A stretch of 64,000 nucleotides of DNA. Source: Paenibacillus sp. PL2-23. GTDB taxonomy: Bacteria; Bacillota; Bacilli; Paenibacillales; Paenibacillaceae. Location of the stretch: assembly GCF_040834005.1 (NCBI RefSeq), contig NZ_CP162129.1, positions 4,351,501-4,415,500 of the forward strand, written 5' to 3'. Both the position numbers and the translations under genes were made by a program. The notes beneath the pieces were generated by a model. The model worked only from the letters and a program-made list of their open reading frames with translations, ran no database searches and was not told the DNA's origin. Positions 17,870 through 26,905 of this stretch are shown piece by piece. Within the stretch, counting starts at the first letter, position 1, and the number at the start of each line of letters is the position of its first letter.

Positions 17870-18012
17870 GGGCTCATCCCCTTCACGTAATCGCTGATGG
17901 CGCTGCCCGTTCGGCCGATGCCGCTTTTCATGCCCCCTTCTCCATCGGCTGCCGCCGTATACACCAGAACAGCGGTAATAATGAGCAGCAGCGACGTCAA
18001 TATCGCACGCAT
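17866..18012 (-). CDS. Small membrane peptide of the Tad operon (48 aa)
   Basis: A 48-residue protein with one N-terminal membrane helix ('AILTSLLLIITAVLVYTAAA') and a Gly/Ser/Lys tail. ATG at 18012 has GGAGGTG 6 nt before it. It overlaps the next gene. It lacks the Flp pilin GxxxVEY motif, so calling it the pilin would be unsafe, but size and place fit a small pilin-like subunit. Confidence 0.72.
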   Translation of the reverse strand: MRAILTSLLLIITAVLVYTAAADGEGGMKSGIGRTGSAISDYVKGMSP

Positions 18013-18077
18013 GTCTTCACCTCCGATTGAACGGCCTTAAGAGGCCAGCCCCCTGATTGCTCCAAGCACTCCGCAGC

Positions 18078-18227
18078 CTATGGAAGCAGCGCGTTGATCC
18101 GCGTGTTCGCGGCGTTGCCCTGCGATTCGATCTGGCTTCTGGTGCCTGTCCCGTTCTGCGCGATGATCGAATTGAACATCACAACCACAACGACAAGCAG
18201 CATAACTGTCATCAAAATATTGCGCAT
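18078..18227 (-). CDS. Small membrane peptide of the Tad operon (49 aa), pilin candidate
   Basis: A 49-residue protein with a hydrophobic helix ('ILMTVMLLVVVVVMFNSII') then a polar Gln/Asn/Ser-rich tail. AGGAGGTGACGGG precedes the ATG at 18227, the strongest ribosome site in the operon, which suits an abundant subunit. Flp pilins are about this size, but the usual glutamate after the cleavage site is not obvious. Confidence 0.72.
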   Translation of the reverse strand: MRNILMTVMLLVVVVVMFNSIIAQNGTGTRSQIESQGNAANTRINALLP

Positions 18228-18270
18228 TCCCGTCACCTCCTTCGTTATAGTCTCCGTCTCGCCAAGCCGC

Positions 18271-19029
18271 TCAGCCCAGCGATTGAAACAGCTTCTGCCC
18301 CTCTTGCACCCAAGGGTATATAAAGACCTGGAACGTATACAGAATCGGAATGCCCGCAATGACAAACAGCATGTACGAGGTCGACTCCTTCCGGCTTTCC
18401 TTGGCAAGCTCCAGCTTGTCCTTGTAATCGGATATCCGCACTCGCAGCAATTCGTAATATTGACTGCTCTCATGCTGCCGGATCGCATCAATGGTCTCCA
18501 CAAAGCTCATGCCATCCTCCGTTCCAATTCTCAGCTTGAACTCTCTGAGCGCGACAGCGGAATCGTGATACCATTCCGCCAGGAGCCTCTCCATGTCGCC
18601 CCTCATCACCTTCGTATACGGGATGCAGCGCATCAGCTTCGTATGAATGTTCAGAGTGGAGTCGGACAAATACAGGAGCTGGTTGCTAATGACATAGATT
18701 TCTTTGGTCAGCTGCAGCGACCTCAGCTTGCGCAAGGAGCGCAGCCACACCCGATCCAGCTTCAGCAGCACGGCCGCCAGCAGCGGGACTCCGCCCAGCA
18801 GCTGCATGGCGATCGACAGCAGCCGATCCTGCAGCAAATACGCGGACAAGCCGGCGACGGCCAAGCAGACCGCGATAGCCGCTCTTCGAGCGAGCGAATA
18901 CCATGCCGCGTCCCCCGTGAAGCCGCAGCCCGCGAGCAGCAGCTCCCGCTCCTGATAAGCCGCTCCTTCTCTGTGTACGCCGAATAGGCGCAGCAGCCTG
19001 GCGGGCGCCTCCGTCTTGCGCCAGGCCAA
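18271..19029 (-). CDS. tadC: Type II secretion F-like platform protein (TadC)
   Basis: 252 residues counted from the first conventional start, a TTG at 19029. Three hydrophobic segments and the helical cytoplasmic domain of T2SSF proteins are visible, ending 'YMLFVIAGIPILYTFQVFIYPW'. In the same frame the sequence continues upstream for about 45 codons and encodes another membrane helix ('LGQFVFAAIGLYALL'), but without ATG, GTG or TTG until it reaches the end of tadB. A CTG at about 19163 with AGGGAGG upstream is possible. The true start is therefore open. Confidence 0.83.
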   Translation of the reverse strand: MAWRKTEAPARLLRLFGVHREGAAYQERELLLAGCGFTGDAAWYSLARRAAIAVCLAVAGLSAYLLQDRLLSIAMQLLGGVPLLAAVLLKLDRVWLRSLRKLRSLQLTKEIYVISNQLLYLSDSTLNIHTKLMRCIPYTKVMRGDMERLLAEWYHDSAVALREFKLRIGTEDGMSFVETIDAIRQHESSQYYELLRVRISDYKDKLELAKESRKESTSYMLFVIAGIPILYTFQVFIYPWVQEGQKLFQSLG

Positions 19030-19175
19030 GAAGGCCAGCCTCCTCCATCTCGCTTGGCGCTGCGGCAGCAGCCGGAGAAGGGCGTACAGCCCGATCGCGG
19101 CAAATACAAACTGCCCTAGAGCAGCTCCAACAGTTGTCGATACGGTGACCCATTGCAGCGTCGCCTTCGCCTCCC

Positions 19176-20111
19176 TTACATTTTTTTGCGGGATAGATAC
19201 AATCCCATCAGGAACGAGCCGAAGATGAGCAGCAGCGCGTTCAGCAGCATGTCCCGGCCTTGGCTGTCCTGCAAGTAATAGTAATAAGCATGGGTTGGGT
19301 TGTAGCGGATATTAATGCCGATGAACAACGCAAGGAATAGAATCGGCGTAAAATTCGCGATACGAATCTCAAGCAGCCTATGTCTCTCCTGCTCATTCGC
19401 CCTCCGCGCCTTGCGCATATCCCCAAGCAGCTCCCGCAGGCTATCCGATACGGACACGCCCTCCGACAAGGAGATTCGCAGAATTTGGGCAAAATAATCA
19501 GCCCACACATGCCCCAGCGATCCCGCCATTATCCGCAGACTGGCCTCGTCATCGCCTCGCACGGATAAATTGCGGTACAGCTGCTCGAACACCGCCTGCA
19601 TGGGACCCAGCAGCCGCTTCTCCTCTACGGTACGCTGCAGGGCGACCCGCACCTGTCTCTCGCCTGTCACGAGGTAGCATTGATAGAACAGCTCCACGGC
19701 GGGCAGGAAATCGATTTGGGCGCCCATACGGCGATGAACGAGCAGCCCCCTCAGCCAGACATAAGGACTCAAGCCGACGAGACACCCGAACAGCAGCGTT
19801 CCCTTCGCCGTCTGGAAGAACAAGCCCCCGGCCAATGTGCCGGCAAGCAGCAGCAGACCGGAGCCGCTCAAGAACATCTCCGCCTTCATTCGAAGCCGCA
19901 GCGTCTCCAGCAGCTCCCCGATATGAGCAGACAGGAGTCGATACGCCTTGCTCCTGTCTACGATCAGCTTACGCAGGCTGTAGGGGGATTGATAGGTAAG
20001 CCTTCCCCGCAGCCTTCGCCTCTCGGCGATTCCATGCACAAGGCCGTACATAACAATGTTCAGCAAAATAAACAAAAGCGCCAGTCCCGCCATCATGGAG
20101 ACTTGATTCAT
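19176..20111 (-). CDS. tadB: Type II secretion F-like platform protein (TadB)
   Basis: 311 residues with an N-terminal helix, a central pair and a C-terminal helix pair around a cytoplasmic T2SSF domain ('AVELFYQCYLVTGERQVRVAL', 'DYFAQILRISLSEGVSVSDSLRELL'). It forms the inner-membrane platform on which the CpaF motor acts. Its ATG overlaps cpaF by 4 nt, and it ends in 'SRKKM' with the codons CGC AAA AAA ATG TAA, which matter for the tadC start question. Confidence 0.88.
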   Translation of the reverse strand: MNQVSMMAGLALLFILLNIVMYGLVHGIAERRRLRGRLTYQSPYSLRKLIVDRSKAYRLLSAHIGELLETLRLRMKAEMFLSGSGLLLLAGTLAGGLFFQTAKGTLLFGCLVGLSPYVWLRGLLVHRRMGAQIDFLPAVELFYQCYLVTGERQVRVALQRTVEEKRLLGPMQAVFEQLYRNLSVRGDDEASLRIMAGSLGHVWADYFAQILRISLSEGVSVSDSLRELLGDMRKARRANEQERHRLLEIRIANFTPILFLALFIGINIRYNPTHAYYYYLQDSQGRDMLLNALLLIFGSFLMGLYLSRKKM

Positions 20112-21475
20112 TCCCCGTCCGCCTCCTTCCCGAGCCAGCTCATCGCACGTTCAGACGGGGGATGGGGATACGTCCATTCGTCCTTCTCGCCGTCGAACAC
20201 CGCCCATTCCCGAACGCGAGCTTCGCCATCCTCCCATATGATTTCACCGATTCGGCTCACCACTCTGCGTCCCTGCCATACCTTCAGCTCTATGCCGAGC
20301 TCGGTTACGTACTGGGCGATCCTCTTCACCAGCCGCTCCGGGTTCATGCCCCTGCCATCCAGCATGCACATGTCGGCTATCGCCTCCGGCACATCCTCAA
20401 GCCGATTGGCGTGAACCGTCGTCATGCTGCCCGCATGCCCTCTTGTGCAGGCGCGCACATAGATGTTGGCGTCGTCATCCCTAATTTCTGCGTGTATGAT
20501 GCGCTGGGGAGATTGCCTGAGCGCCAGCTTGAACGCCTGCGCGGCGCCGTGAGCCGCTTCCTCGTCAGAGGTTTCGTATTCCACGATGTTTTTGCCCGGA
20601 AAATCTCTGCCCAGCATCATCTCGAACCGTCCCTCGATCGTTACGACCCTCTCTTCATCCGGCAGCTCGGCAATAAGCGCCTTCATCAGATTGGTTTTGC
20701 CGGAATTAGTGGGACCAATAAACACGAGGTTGTACCGGCCGTGGAGAGCGGCGAGCAGCATGCGCCGCATCTTCTCGCTCAGGCTCCGGTATGGCGGATC
20801 GCACAGCGCCGCAAGCCCAAAGTGACGCACCGTATAGAAACGAATCGTAAGCGTGGGTCTGGCGGTGAAGCCGAAGCCGGTCATGGTCACGCGGGAGCCG
20901 TCCCGGAGCATCACCTCCGCCCAGCGCTTGCGCGGATTGATGCGGTCATTGTTGTAGAGCACCAGGTTTTGCTGGATGCGCTCCACATCGCGCACACTCC
21001 CGAATCGGTAAGGAGATAAGACTGCGCTTCCTGCTCGCACCTCGTAAATTCGGTCGCCCAGCACCTGAATTTCCTCCAGCCCCTCACGGCTCGCCAGCAC
21101 AAGCTCCAGCACATTAAGCCCCACAACCTCAGCGAACAGCGCCTCGGCGAGACTGCCATAAGGATGCCTATAATCCGGCAGGCTCTGGATGCGAAGCCGG
21201 AACAGCCGATCCTCGATCACGGCCAGCACCTGCTCCCGCTCCTGCGGGAAGCCAAGCACGGCTCGATTCAAGGTCTCGCTGTACTGACGCCGCTCGTCTT
21301 CCGTCATGCCTCTCGGCGCGCTCAGGTGCGCGCGGATCTCGGCGGACAGCCTCTCGAAATCCTCGCTGCTATCGCGCGGCTCCTCGCCGCCAGCAGCCTT
21401 CAATCCCTTCTCGCCCTCCGTCCGGATACGGGACGCAAATTCCGCCAGCGAAAACCGGCTTTGACCTTGATTCAC
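20108..21475 (-). CDS. cpaF: CpaF/TadA family secretion ATPase
   Basis: 455 residues. Walker A 'FIGPTNSGKTNLMKAL' (about 252-267), Asp box 'ERVVTIEGRFEMML', His box 'TTVHANRLEDV' and Walker B-like 'RIIHAEIRDDDANIYV' are in the order of VirB11/PilT-type ATPases of the Tad subfamily. It powers assembly of the pilus. Overlaps tadZ and tadB by 4 nt each. A single CpaF without separate retraction ATPase is usual. Confidence 0.93.
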   Translation of the reverse strand: MNQGQSRFSLAEFASRIRTEGEKGLKAAGGEEPRDSSEDFERLSAEIRAHLSAPRGMTEDERRQYSETLNRAVLGFPQEREQVLAVIEDRLFRLRIQSLPDYRHPYGSLAEALFAEVVGLNVLELVLASREGLEEIQVLGDRIYEVRAGSAVLSPYRFGSVRDVERIQQNLVLYNNDRINPRKRWAEVMLRDGSRVTMTGFGFTARPTLTIRFYTVRHFGLAALCDPPYRSLSEKMRRMLLAALHGRYNLVFIGPTNSGKTNLMKALIAELPDEERVVTIEGRFEMMLGRDFPGKNIVEYETSDEEAAHGAAQAFKLALRQSPQRIIHAEIRDDDANIYVRACTRGHAGSMTTVHANRLEDVPEAIADMCMLDGRGMNPERLVKRIAQYVTELGIELKVWQGRRVVSRIGEIIWEDGEARVREWAVFDGEKDEWTYPHPPSERAMSWLGKEADGE

Positions 21476-22323
21476 GTGGAGCTCACTCCATTCCGATAAG
21501 CTAACAGCTTACGATACCAAGGCTGTCCCCCCATGGGTGGAAACGCGATGCGGAGCCCATGGCGCTTCATCAGAACGGCAGCCGTCTTCTTCATCGCCGC
21601 TTTGCCGGCGGCATCCTCCGCCAGCCAAGCGCCGAAATCTCCTCGGTCGAACCCGCCCAGCATCGACTCCGTAAGACGGAATTCGCCAAGCGGCGAGCAG
21701 CCCAGCTCCTTGCAGATTTCATTCATGCCGTAGCCGCTCTTGGCCCATGGCGTCCGCATGACGATGCAGTCATATTGATGGGGCTGTATACCGAACAGCG
21801 CGGATACGCCGCCGATCCATTTCCCGCCATCCTCCTGGAAATGGGACAGCGCAGGCGTCGTTACAACAATTCGTGAATCTGAGCGCCGCATGCAGCATAC
21901 AGTCGCGGCATTGTCCCAATACGCCCCCACATCCAGCACCACAAAATCGAAGGCCTTCTGCGCCGTATCCAGCAGATGCTGAATCTCCTCCGCGCCGACA
22001 TACTCCGCGCCCTCCCGGTCCAGGTTGCCGAACAGCACCTTCAGATTGCTGAGCCCTGGAACGCCATAGCCTGCGCCGCGCAGGCGCTCCGCTGTAAGCG
22101 AGGCGGACCGCAGCTCCGGCTGCAGCTTATCCAGCGTCACCTCCGGCTCCTCCACCCCAAGGAACCTGTGCAGCTTGGCGCTCTTCAGATTCAGGCAAAG
22201 ATAGCCGACAGCCATGCCGCTCAGCTCCGCAATCCGGAACGCGGCGGCAAACGCCGCCGAGGTTGTGCCGATATTCGGCGTCGTGCCAATAAATGCGGCC
22301 ATTGGCGCGCTGCCTCTGTTCAT
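21472..22323 (-). CDS. tadZ: TadZ/CpaE-like ParA-fold protein with altered Walker A
   Basis: 283 residues with the ParA/MinD outline: 'FIGTTPNIGTTSAAFAAAF' near 11-29, 'FVVLDVGAYWDNAAT' (Walker B region) and 'RIVVTTPALSHFQEDGGKWI'. The deviant P-loop has Thr where the signature Lys of GKT/GKS is expected, as reported for many TadZ proteins, so it may localise the machine rather than hydrolyse ATP efficiently. Overlaps both neighbours. Confidence 0.82.
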   Translation of the reverse strand: MNRGSAPMAAFIGTTPNIGTTSAAFAAAFRIAELSGMAVGYLCLNLKSAKLHRFLGVEEPEVTLDKLQPELRSASLTAERLRGAGYGVPGLSNLKVLFGNLDREGAEYVGAEEIQHLLDTAQKAFDFVVLDVGAYWDNAATVCCMRRSDSRIVVTTPALSHFQEDGGKWIGGVSALFGIQPHQYDCIVMRTPWAKSGYGMNEICKELGCSPLGEFRLTESMLGGFDRGDFGAWLAEDAAGKAAMKKTAAVLMKRHGLRIAFPPMGGQPWYRKLLAYRNGVSST

Positions 22324-23063
22324 GGCCTCTCAGCCTCCTCTCCCCCATATTGGGACTCGCTGCCGAACCGCCCGGCCGCATGCGAGCTGTAGGCGACAAC
22401 CAGCTTAACGGCGCCGCCCTTGCACAGCCGGTCGATGGCAAGCCACTGCTCCTCTGATAGATTGAGGTTGATATACTCAATCATGGCGTTGGCGTCCCGT
22501 CTTGCGGTATACATGCCGTCCTTGTTGTTCTCCGCCATGGAGAGCAGATGAGATTGCTCCAGTCCGTCCACCTCTACGTTAGCGGAGCTCTTCACGGAGG
22601 CGACAACAACAGGCTGCGTGAACAGCCGCCGCGATTCATCGCCTTCACCGGACGCGTACAGCAATACTCGGTCCCCGGCGCGGATGCCGTTGGAGACGGA
22701 TCTCACATAATCCTTCGGAATCTGGAACGTCGACTGTCCGCTGAGCGGCTGCAGCTGATGCTCGTTCAGCTTCCAGTCCCGGATCGCCTCGCCCCGGCCC
22801 AGCGGAATAGCCGTCTCCTTCCCGGCGGCGGCCTCCAGATCCGTCATCATATCGCGGCTGAACGCATCCGCAGGCATGCGAACCCATGCCAGATCGCTTG
22901 CAGACAGCTGCTCGCCCGCATCCACAAAGCGGTTCGGAGCCAGGACAGCCACCGTCTCCTGCTCGACAAGCTGCTGCCTCTGCAGCATATACAAACCATA
23001 CACAAGCGACGCAGACAGAAGCGCCGCCGTCACACTCAGCCATTTGTTCCGGCCTCTTGCCAT
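22320..23063 (-). CDS. cpaB: CpaB-like SAF domain membrane protein
   Basis: 247 residues: an N-terminal membrane helix ('KWLSVTAALLSASLVYGLYML'), a SAF domain ('NRFVDAGEQLSASDLAWVRMPADAF') and the RcpC/CpaB-type domain ('QIPKDYVRSVSNGIRAGDRVLLYA'). The family anchors the Tad machine to the envelope. ATG at 23063 with GGGAGGGGGAAGAGG before it. It is the first gene of the operon, 24 nt after a terminator that isolates it from ndoA. Confidence 0.85.
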   Translation of the reverse strand: MARGRNKWLSVTAALLSASLVYGLYMLQRQQLVEQETVAVLAPNRFVDAGEQLSASDLAWVRMPADAFSRDMMTDLEAAAGKETAIPLGRGEAIRDWKLNEHQLQPLSGQSTFQIPKDYVRSVSNGIRAGDRVLLYASGEGDESRRLFTQPVVVASVKSSANVEVDGLEQSHLLSMAENNKDGMYTARRDANAMIEYINLNLSEEQWLAIDRLCKGGAVKLVVAYSSHAAGRFGSESQYGGEEAERP

Positions 23064-23086
23064 CCTCTTCCCCCTCCCAAAGCAAC

Positions 23087-23136
23087 AAAAAAAAGAACGC
23101 CTGCCATCGCCGTCACCGGCAATTGCTTGCGTTCTT
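23087..23136 (-). terminator. Terminator of the alr-ndoAI-ndoA operon
   Basis: GAACGC pairs with GCGTTC at the ends of an extended hairpin, followed on the minus strand by a 9-T run. Confidence 0.8.
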
Positions 23137-23249
23137 CGCATATCGTGCTTCTGTATTCTATTGTGTTAAGCTATGAATTTGAGCCTATAATAACAAATAC
23201 TTCCTGTGTTTGTCTACACCCAATTTTGCAGGCGGGTATAGGGGGCTTA

Positions 23250-23600
23250 TTAAAAGTCAATTAAGCCTACGCTAATAAGCAAGGCGTCGTCCACTTTGCG
23301 CATCGTTTCGTCGTCGAGATGCGTAATTTTGTCAGTCAAGCGCTGCTTGTCGATGGTGCGGATCTGCTCCAGAAGCACGACGGAGTCGCGATCGAATCCA
23401 TGCGTCGCGGCATCCATCTCTACATGGGTGGGCAGCTTCGCCTTCTGAATCTGCGCGGTAATGGCGGCTACGATTACCGTTGGACTGAAGCGATTACCGA
23501 TGTCGTTCTGTATAACGAGCACGGGGCGGACTCCACCCTGCTCCGAGCCGACGACTGGGGACAAATCGGCAAAAAACACATCTCCGCGTTTTACGATCAA
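23250..23600 (-). CDS. ndoA: EndoA/MazF family endoribonuclease toxin
   Basis: 116 residues, identical in length to Bacillus EndoA. Family hallmarks '[20 protein letters not shown]', 'RPVLVIQND', '[11 protein letters not shown]' and '[14 protein letters not shown]' are all present. EndoA cuts mRNA at UACAU and is neutralised by the product of the preceding gene, 3 nt upstream. The alr-ndoAI-ndoA order is the standard Bacillales arrangement. Confidence 0.97.
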   Translation of the reverse strand: MIVKRGDVFFADLSPVVGSEQGGVRPVLVIQNDIGNRFSPTVIVAAITAQIQKAKLPTHVEMDAATHGFDRDSVVLLEQIRTIDKQRLTDKITHLDDETMRKVDDALLISVGLIDF

Positions 23601-23603
23601 GCT

Positions 23604-23885
23604 CTACACCCCGCTTACGAGTCGGCCTAACGTATGATCGGCTTCTTCCTCCGCTTGAAACGCTTCCGAGGCCATGTTCAGGTTGATTTTTGCCATCTCC
23701 ATATATCCCCGCTGCATGGATTCACGGATTTGGCGCTTCTTGCGTTCCACCAGATACAGCTTCATGGCTTGCCGAATAAATTCGCTGCGATTGGAATTTT
23801 CCTTGGCGACGATGCCGTCGACCTCTTCCAGCAGCTGATCGGGCAAGCTGATCATGATCCTTTTCGTATTATGCAAATTAGCCAC
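23604..23885 (-). CDS. ndoAI: EndoAI antitoxin (ribbon-helix-helix)
   Basis: 93 residues. N-terminal ribbon-helix-helix 'TKRIMISLPDQLLEEVDGIVAKENSNRSEFIRQAM' (about 7-42) and an acidic C-terminus that wraps EndoA. The start is GTG at 23885, chosen because GGGGGT lies 8 nt upstream and the length then equals Bacillus EndoAI. Confidence 0.95.
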   Translation of the reverse strand: MANLHNTKRIMISLPDQLLEEVDGIVAKENSNRSEFIRQAMKLYLVERKKRQIRESMQRGYMEMAKINLNMASEAFQAEEEADHTLGRLVSGV

Positions 23886-24090
23886 CAAACTGCACCCCCA
23901 AAACTTTTCCAAAACCCACATTAAACAGTATGACAAAATATAGCTCCGGCTATACTTCATCATATCTATGCCAGCCGTATATCAGTTATGCTATATGCAG
24001 AACATGCACCGAATGCAAAGTCACTTGCTTACTCTATTCGCCCTCCAAGCCTCATTTCCCTGCTCCGGCGGACAGATTCGTGCTTAGCAA

Positions 24091-25302
24091 TTATTGCCAG
24101 CCAGTCTGCACGAGCGGATTGACGACCTTGATGATTCTCCCCGCTTCCATATAGACGCGAGGCACGCGAGCCGCAAGCATGCACGTCACCTCATAGTTGA
24201 TCGTGCCCAGCTGATCCGCCACCTCTTCGGCCGTAATCTCCGCATCGCCTTGGCGGCCGATCAGCACGACCTCCTCGCCCGCCTCTACCGGCGAGCCGTC
24301 CGTCGCTTCCGTGACGCCATCCAGCGCAATCATGCATTGGTCCATACAGATGGTTCCACGGATTGGCGTCTTCACGCCGCGAATCAGGCCGTTCGCCTTG
24401 CCCGTCAGCATGCGGCTGTAGCCGTCCGCATACCCGATGGGCAGCGTGCCGATCGATTCATCCGCCGGAGTCACATAACGAGCGCCGTAGCTGATGCCCC
24501 AGCCGGCAGGCACCGTCTTCGTCCAGACGACCTGCGTCTTCAGCGACAGAATCGGTCGAAGCTCAATATTCGCCTTGATCACTTCCTGAGAAGGATACAA
24601 GCCGTACATGCCGATGCCGAGACGGACCATCCTGCCCGCCCATTCCGGCGTATCGATGCCGGCAGCGCTGTTGGCCGCGTGAATGATAGGAATCGACCAT
24701 CCCCGCGCCTTCACCTCGTTCTCCAGCCGCTGGAAGCGCTCATATTGAAGCTTCGTGTAGCTCTTATCCCGCTCATCCGCCCTCGCGTAATGCGTGAACA
24801 GCCCCTCCACCTCAAGGCTGCTTGTCTGCAGACAGCGTGCAATGAAGGCGATCGTCTCGTCATGTCCCAGCACACCGAGACGTCCCATACCGGTATCCGC
24901 CTTCACATGCACCTTCAGCTTCAGCCCGTCTGAATGAGGCTGCAGCTTGGCAGCCGCCTCCAATATATCCTCGCGGAACAGGCTGATTGTAATCCTCTGC
25001 TCCCGCGCCAGCTCCAGCGCATGTCCAGGCACATAGCCCAGCACAAGAATAGGCGACTGAATGCCAGCTCTGCGCAGCTGGAGCGCCTCGTCGAGAAACG
25101 CGACCCCCAGGTAATCCACGCCGAAGCTCTCAGCCGCCTCCGCTATTTCTACCGCGCCGTGTCCGTACGCATTCGCCTTGACCGATGCCATCAGCAGGCA
25201 GCCCTCCGGCAGCAAGCCGCGCATCGCATGAAGATTATGGCGCAGCGCGTCCACGTTAATTTCGGCCCATGTAGGGCGATCAAATGCCTTCAAGCCCTCC
25301 AC
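24091..25302 (-). CDS. alr: Alanine racemase
   Basis: 403 residues. PLP lysine is Lys42 in 'SVKANAYGHGAVEIA'; the second catalytic residue is the Tyr in 'GISYGARYVT'; 'LPIGYADGYSR' and 'CMDQCMI' are further landmarks. Provides D-alanine for peptidoglycan. It is followed by ndoAI and ndoA after about 205 nt that show no gene. The upstream gene is the ydcC-like lipoprotein, as in Bacillus. Confidence 0.97.
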   Translation of the reverse strand: MEGLKAFDRPTWAEINVDALRHNLHAMRGLLPEGCLLMASVKANAYGHGAVEIAEAAESFGVDYLGVAFLDEALQLRRAGIQSPILVLGYVPGHALELAREQRITISLFREDILEAAAKLQPHSDGLKLKVHVKADTGMGRLGVLGHDETIAFIARCLQTSSLEVEGLFTHYARADERDKSYTKLQYERFQRLENEVKARGWSIPIIHAANSAAGIDTPEWAGRMVRLGIGMYGLYPSQEVIKANIELRPILSLKTQVVWTKTVPAGWGISYGARYVTPADESIGTLPIGYADGYSRMLTGKANGLIRGVKTPIRGTICMDQCMIALDGVTEATDGSPVEAGEEVVLIGRQGDAEITAEEVADQLGTINYEVTCMLAARVPRVYMEAGRIIKVVNPLVQTGWQ

Positions 25303-25449
25303 CTTCTCTCCACTCCCACAACCCTGACAGTCCGAGCAGCAAAACTCATAAACTCAATGTTAACCCCTGCCGCTGGGACTGTCAATGAATTGCGGACCGG
25401 ATTCCGCTAGCAGCTATTGGAAGCCGGAGCTTGCTTCGGCGAACCTGGA

Positions 25450-26637
25450 TTATTTGGCCATCTCGCCTTGTACCGACTGCGCGACCTTGATCATCTCGCT
25501 CTCCGGCAGATCGTTCGAAGTCAAGCGGAACAGATGGCCCTCATACGTCCATGTTAACGTCTTCAAGGTGTCGTCATCGCTCGACGTCAGCTCGCCCATG
25601 GTATGGCCCAGGCTCACCATCGTGCCCGGCACGAAGGAGGAGGCCATGTCCTTCGGCATCGTCTGAATCAGCGTATAGCTGTATGTGCCTGCATAGCGGG
25701 TAATCAAGCCCGGATTGCCGCCATACGTAATTTCTTGACTATCCTTCTCCGACACGCCGCCAGGATAATACGACGGTCCCATAGCGACAAATTCTGCCGA
25801 CTCTTCGCCCTCGGCGTCCGTCGAGGCGTCCTCATCGGGATTAGCCACCTCTTCTTCCTCGGCGTTGTCCAGCTCCTCGCCTTCCTCTTGTGCCGCATCG
25901 TCGCCGGGAGCGGCCGCTTCATCGGACTGCTCCGGCGTGCCCATCGTCGGCTGATCCGCAGCGTCATCGGAAGGCTCAGCCCCATCCTCCGAAGCCGGCG
26001 GGGAAGACGCCATATTGGCCTGTGTCTCGAATACGCTCTTGTCGAACTTCTGGTCAAATGCAAATGTGTCGAATTTCACGTCCACCATGACAGAAGCGTT
26101 CGTATCGCTGACCTCGACCTGCACCGGCCTCAGCTCCTCCTTGTCGAGCCAGATCTTCTGGCGCGCCAGCGAGCCGTTATTGTAATTCGCCATGACGTCG
26201 AACACGTACGCGTCCTCTTCCACCGCAAATTGTCTGGAGCCGTCCACTAATATGCTTTGAATCAAGGTTTGATACAAATAGACCTGACCCTGATTCTGCG
26301 GCCAGTTGCTTTGGAAGCGGAACACCTTGTTCAGCTTGGGCGTAAGCACGAATACCCCTTCATCGTTGCGAAGCACAATTTGTGTAATATCCTTCTCTTC
26401 GTTCGTCAGCTTGATGCGGTAATAGCTTGGCTTCTGATAAGAAACCTCCACCCTGTACTCCAGCGGCTGCTGGCCGGTATGCAGCGTCATCGTGCCGCTG
26501 CCCTGATAGCTCTCCATGCTGTTGACTACCTTCTCCAAATCCTTCACCACGGACTCGGCGTCCTTTGTTGTACCGCAAGCGGATAATACGAGTGTGAAAC
26601 ACAGAATAACTGCCGCGGCCCATGTCATGCGACGCAT
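25450..26637 (-). CDS. ydcC: LolA-like outer-surface lipoprotein (YdcC-like) with acidic insert
   Basis: 395 residues. Signal peptide with lipobox 'LVLSACG' (Cys21). Residues about 25-200 have the LolA/RseB-like fold of YdcC ('MTLHTGQQPLEYRVEVSYQKPSYYRI'). Residues about 208-290 are a low-complexity Asp/Glu/Ala/Pro stretch. A C-terminal domain (300-395, 'GTYSYTLIQTMPKDM') follows. The order ydcC-alr-ndoAI-ndoA is conserved; the function of YdcC is not firmly known. Confidence 0.87.
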   Translation of the reverse strand: MRRMTWAAAVILCFTLVLSACGTTKDAESVVKDLEKVVNSMESYQGSGTMTLHTGQQPLEYRVEVSYQKPSYYRIKLTNEEKDITQIVLRNDEGVFVLTPKLNKVFRFQSNWPQNQGQVYLYQTLIQSILVDGSRQFAVEEDAYVFDVMANYNNGSLARQKIWLDKEELRPVQVEVSDTNASVMVDVKFDTFAFDQKFDKSVFETQANMASSPPASEDGAEPSDDAADQPTMGTPEQSDEAAAPGDDAAQEEGEELDNAEEEEVANPDEDASTDAEGEESAEFVAMGPSYYPGGVSEKDSQEITYGGNPGLITRYAGTYSYTLIQTMPKDMASSFVPGTMVSLGHTMGELTSSDDDTLKTLTWTYEGHLFRLTSNDLPESEMIKVAQSVQGEMAK

Positions 26638-26905
26638 GTTACCATCCCCTCTGCACCCTTAATTTTAACTGGCTGATAACATGTCTATGAGGGGACTTGG
26701 ACATTTATGCGGACTGGCTGAGGCTTGGGCATGTTTAAAATAATAAGCCGGCGGCCAGCCTCTGCTCCCCCCTCCTCCGCCAAACGTCCGACCCCTTCCC
26801 CGCCTTAGGGCTAGCAGCAACAATAGACCGCGGACCGTTACCGCAGACGGTGGAGTGCTCTAGAATGTAGACATAAGCTTCAGTCGCATGAAAGGATGAG
26901 GGAAA

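Noticed and set aside
20162..21019. 285-codon plus-strand frame opposite cpaF
   Set aside because: Antisense shadow of a motif-complete ATPase gene.
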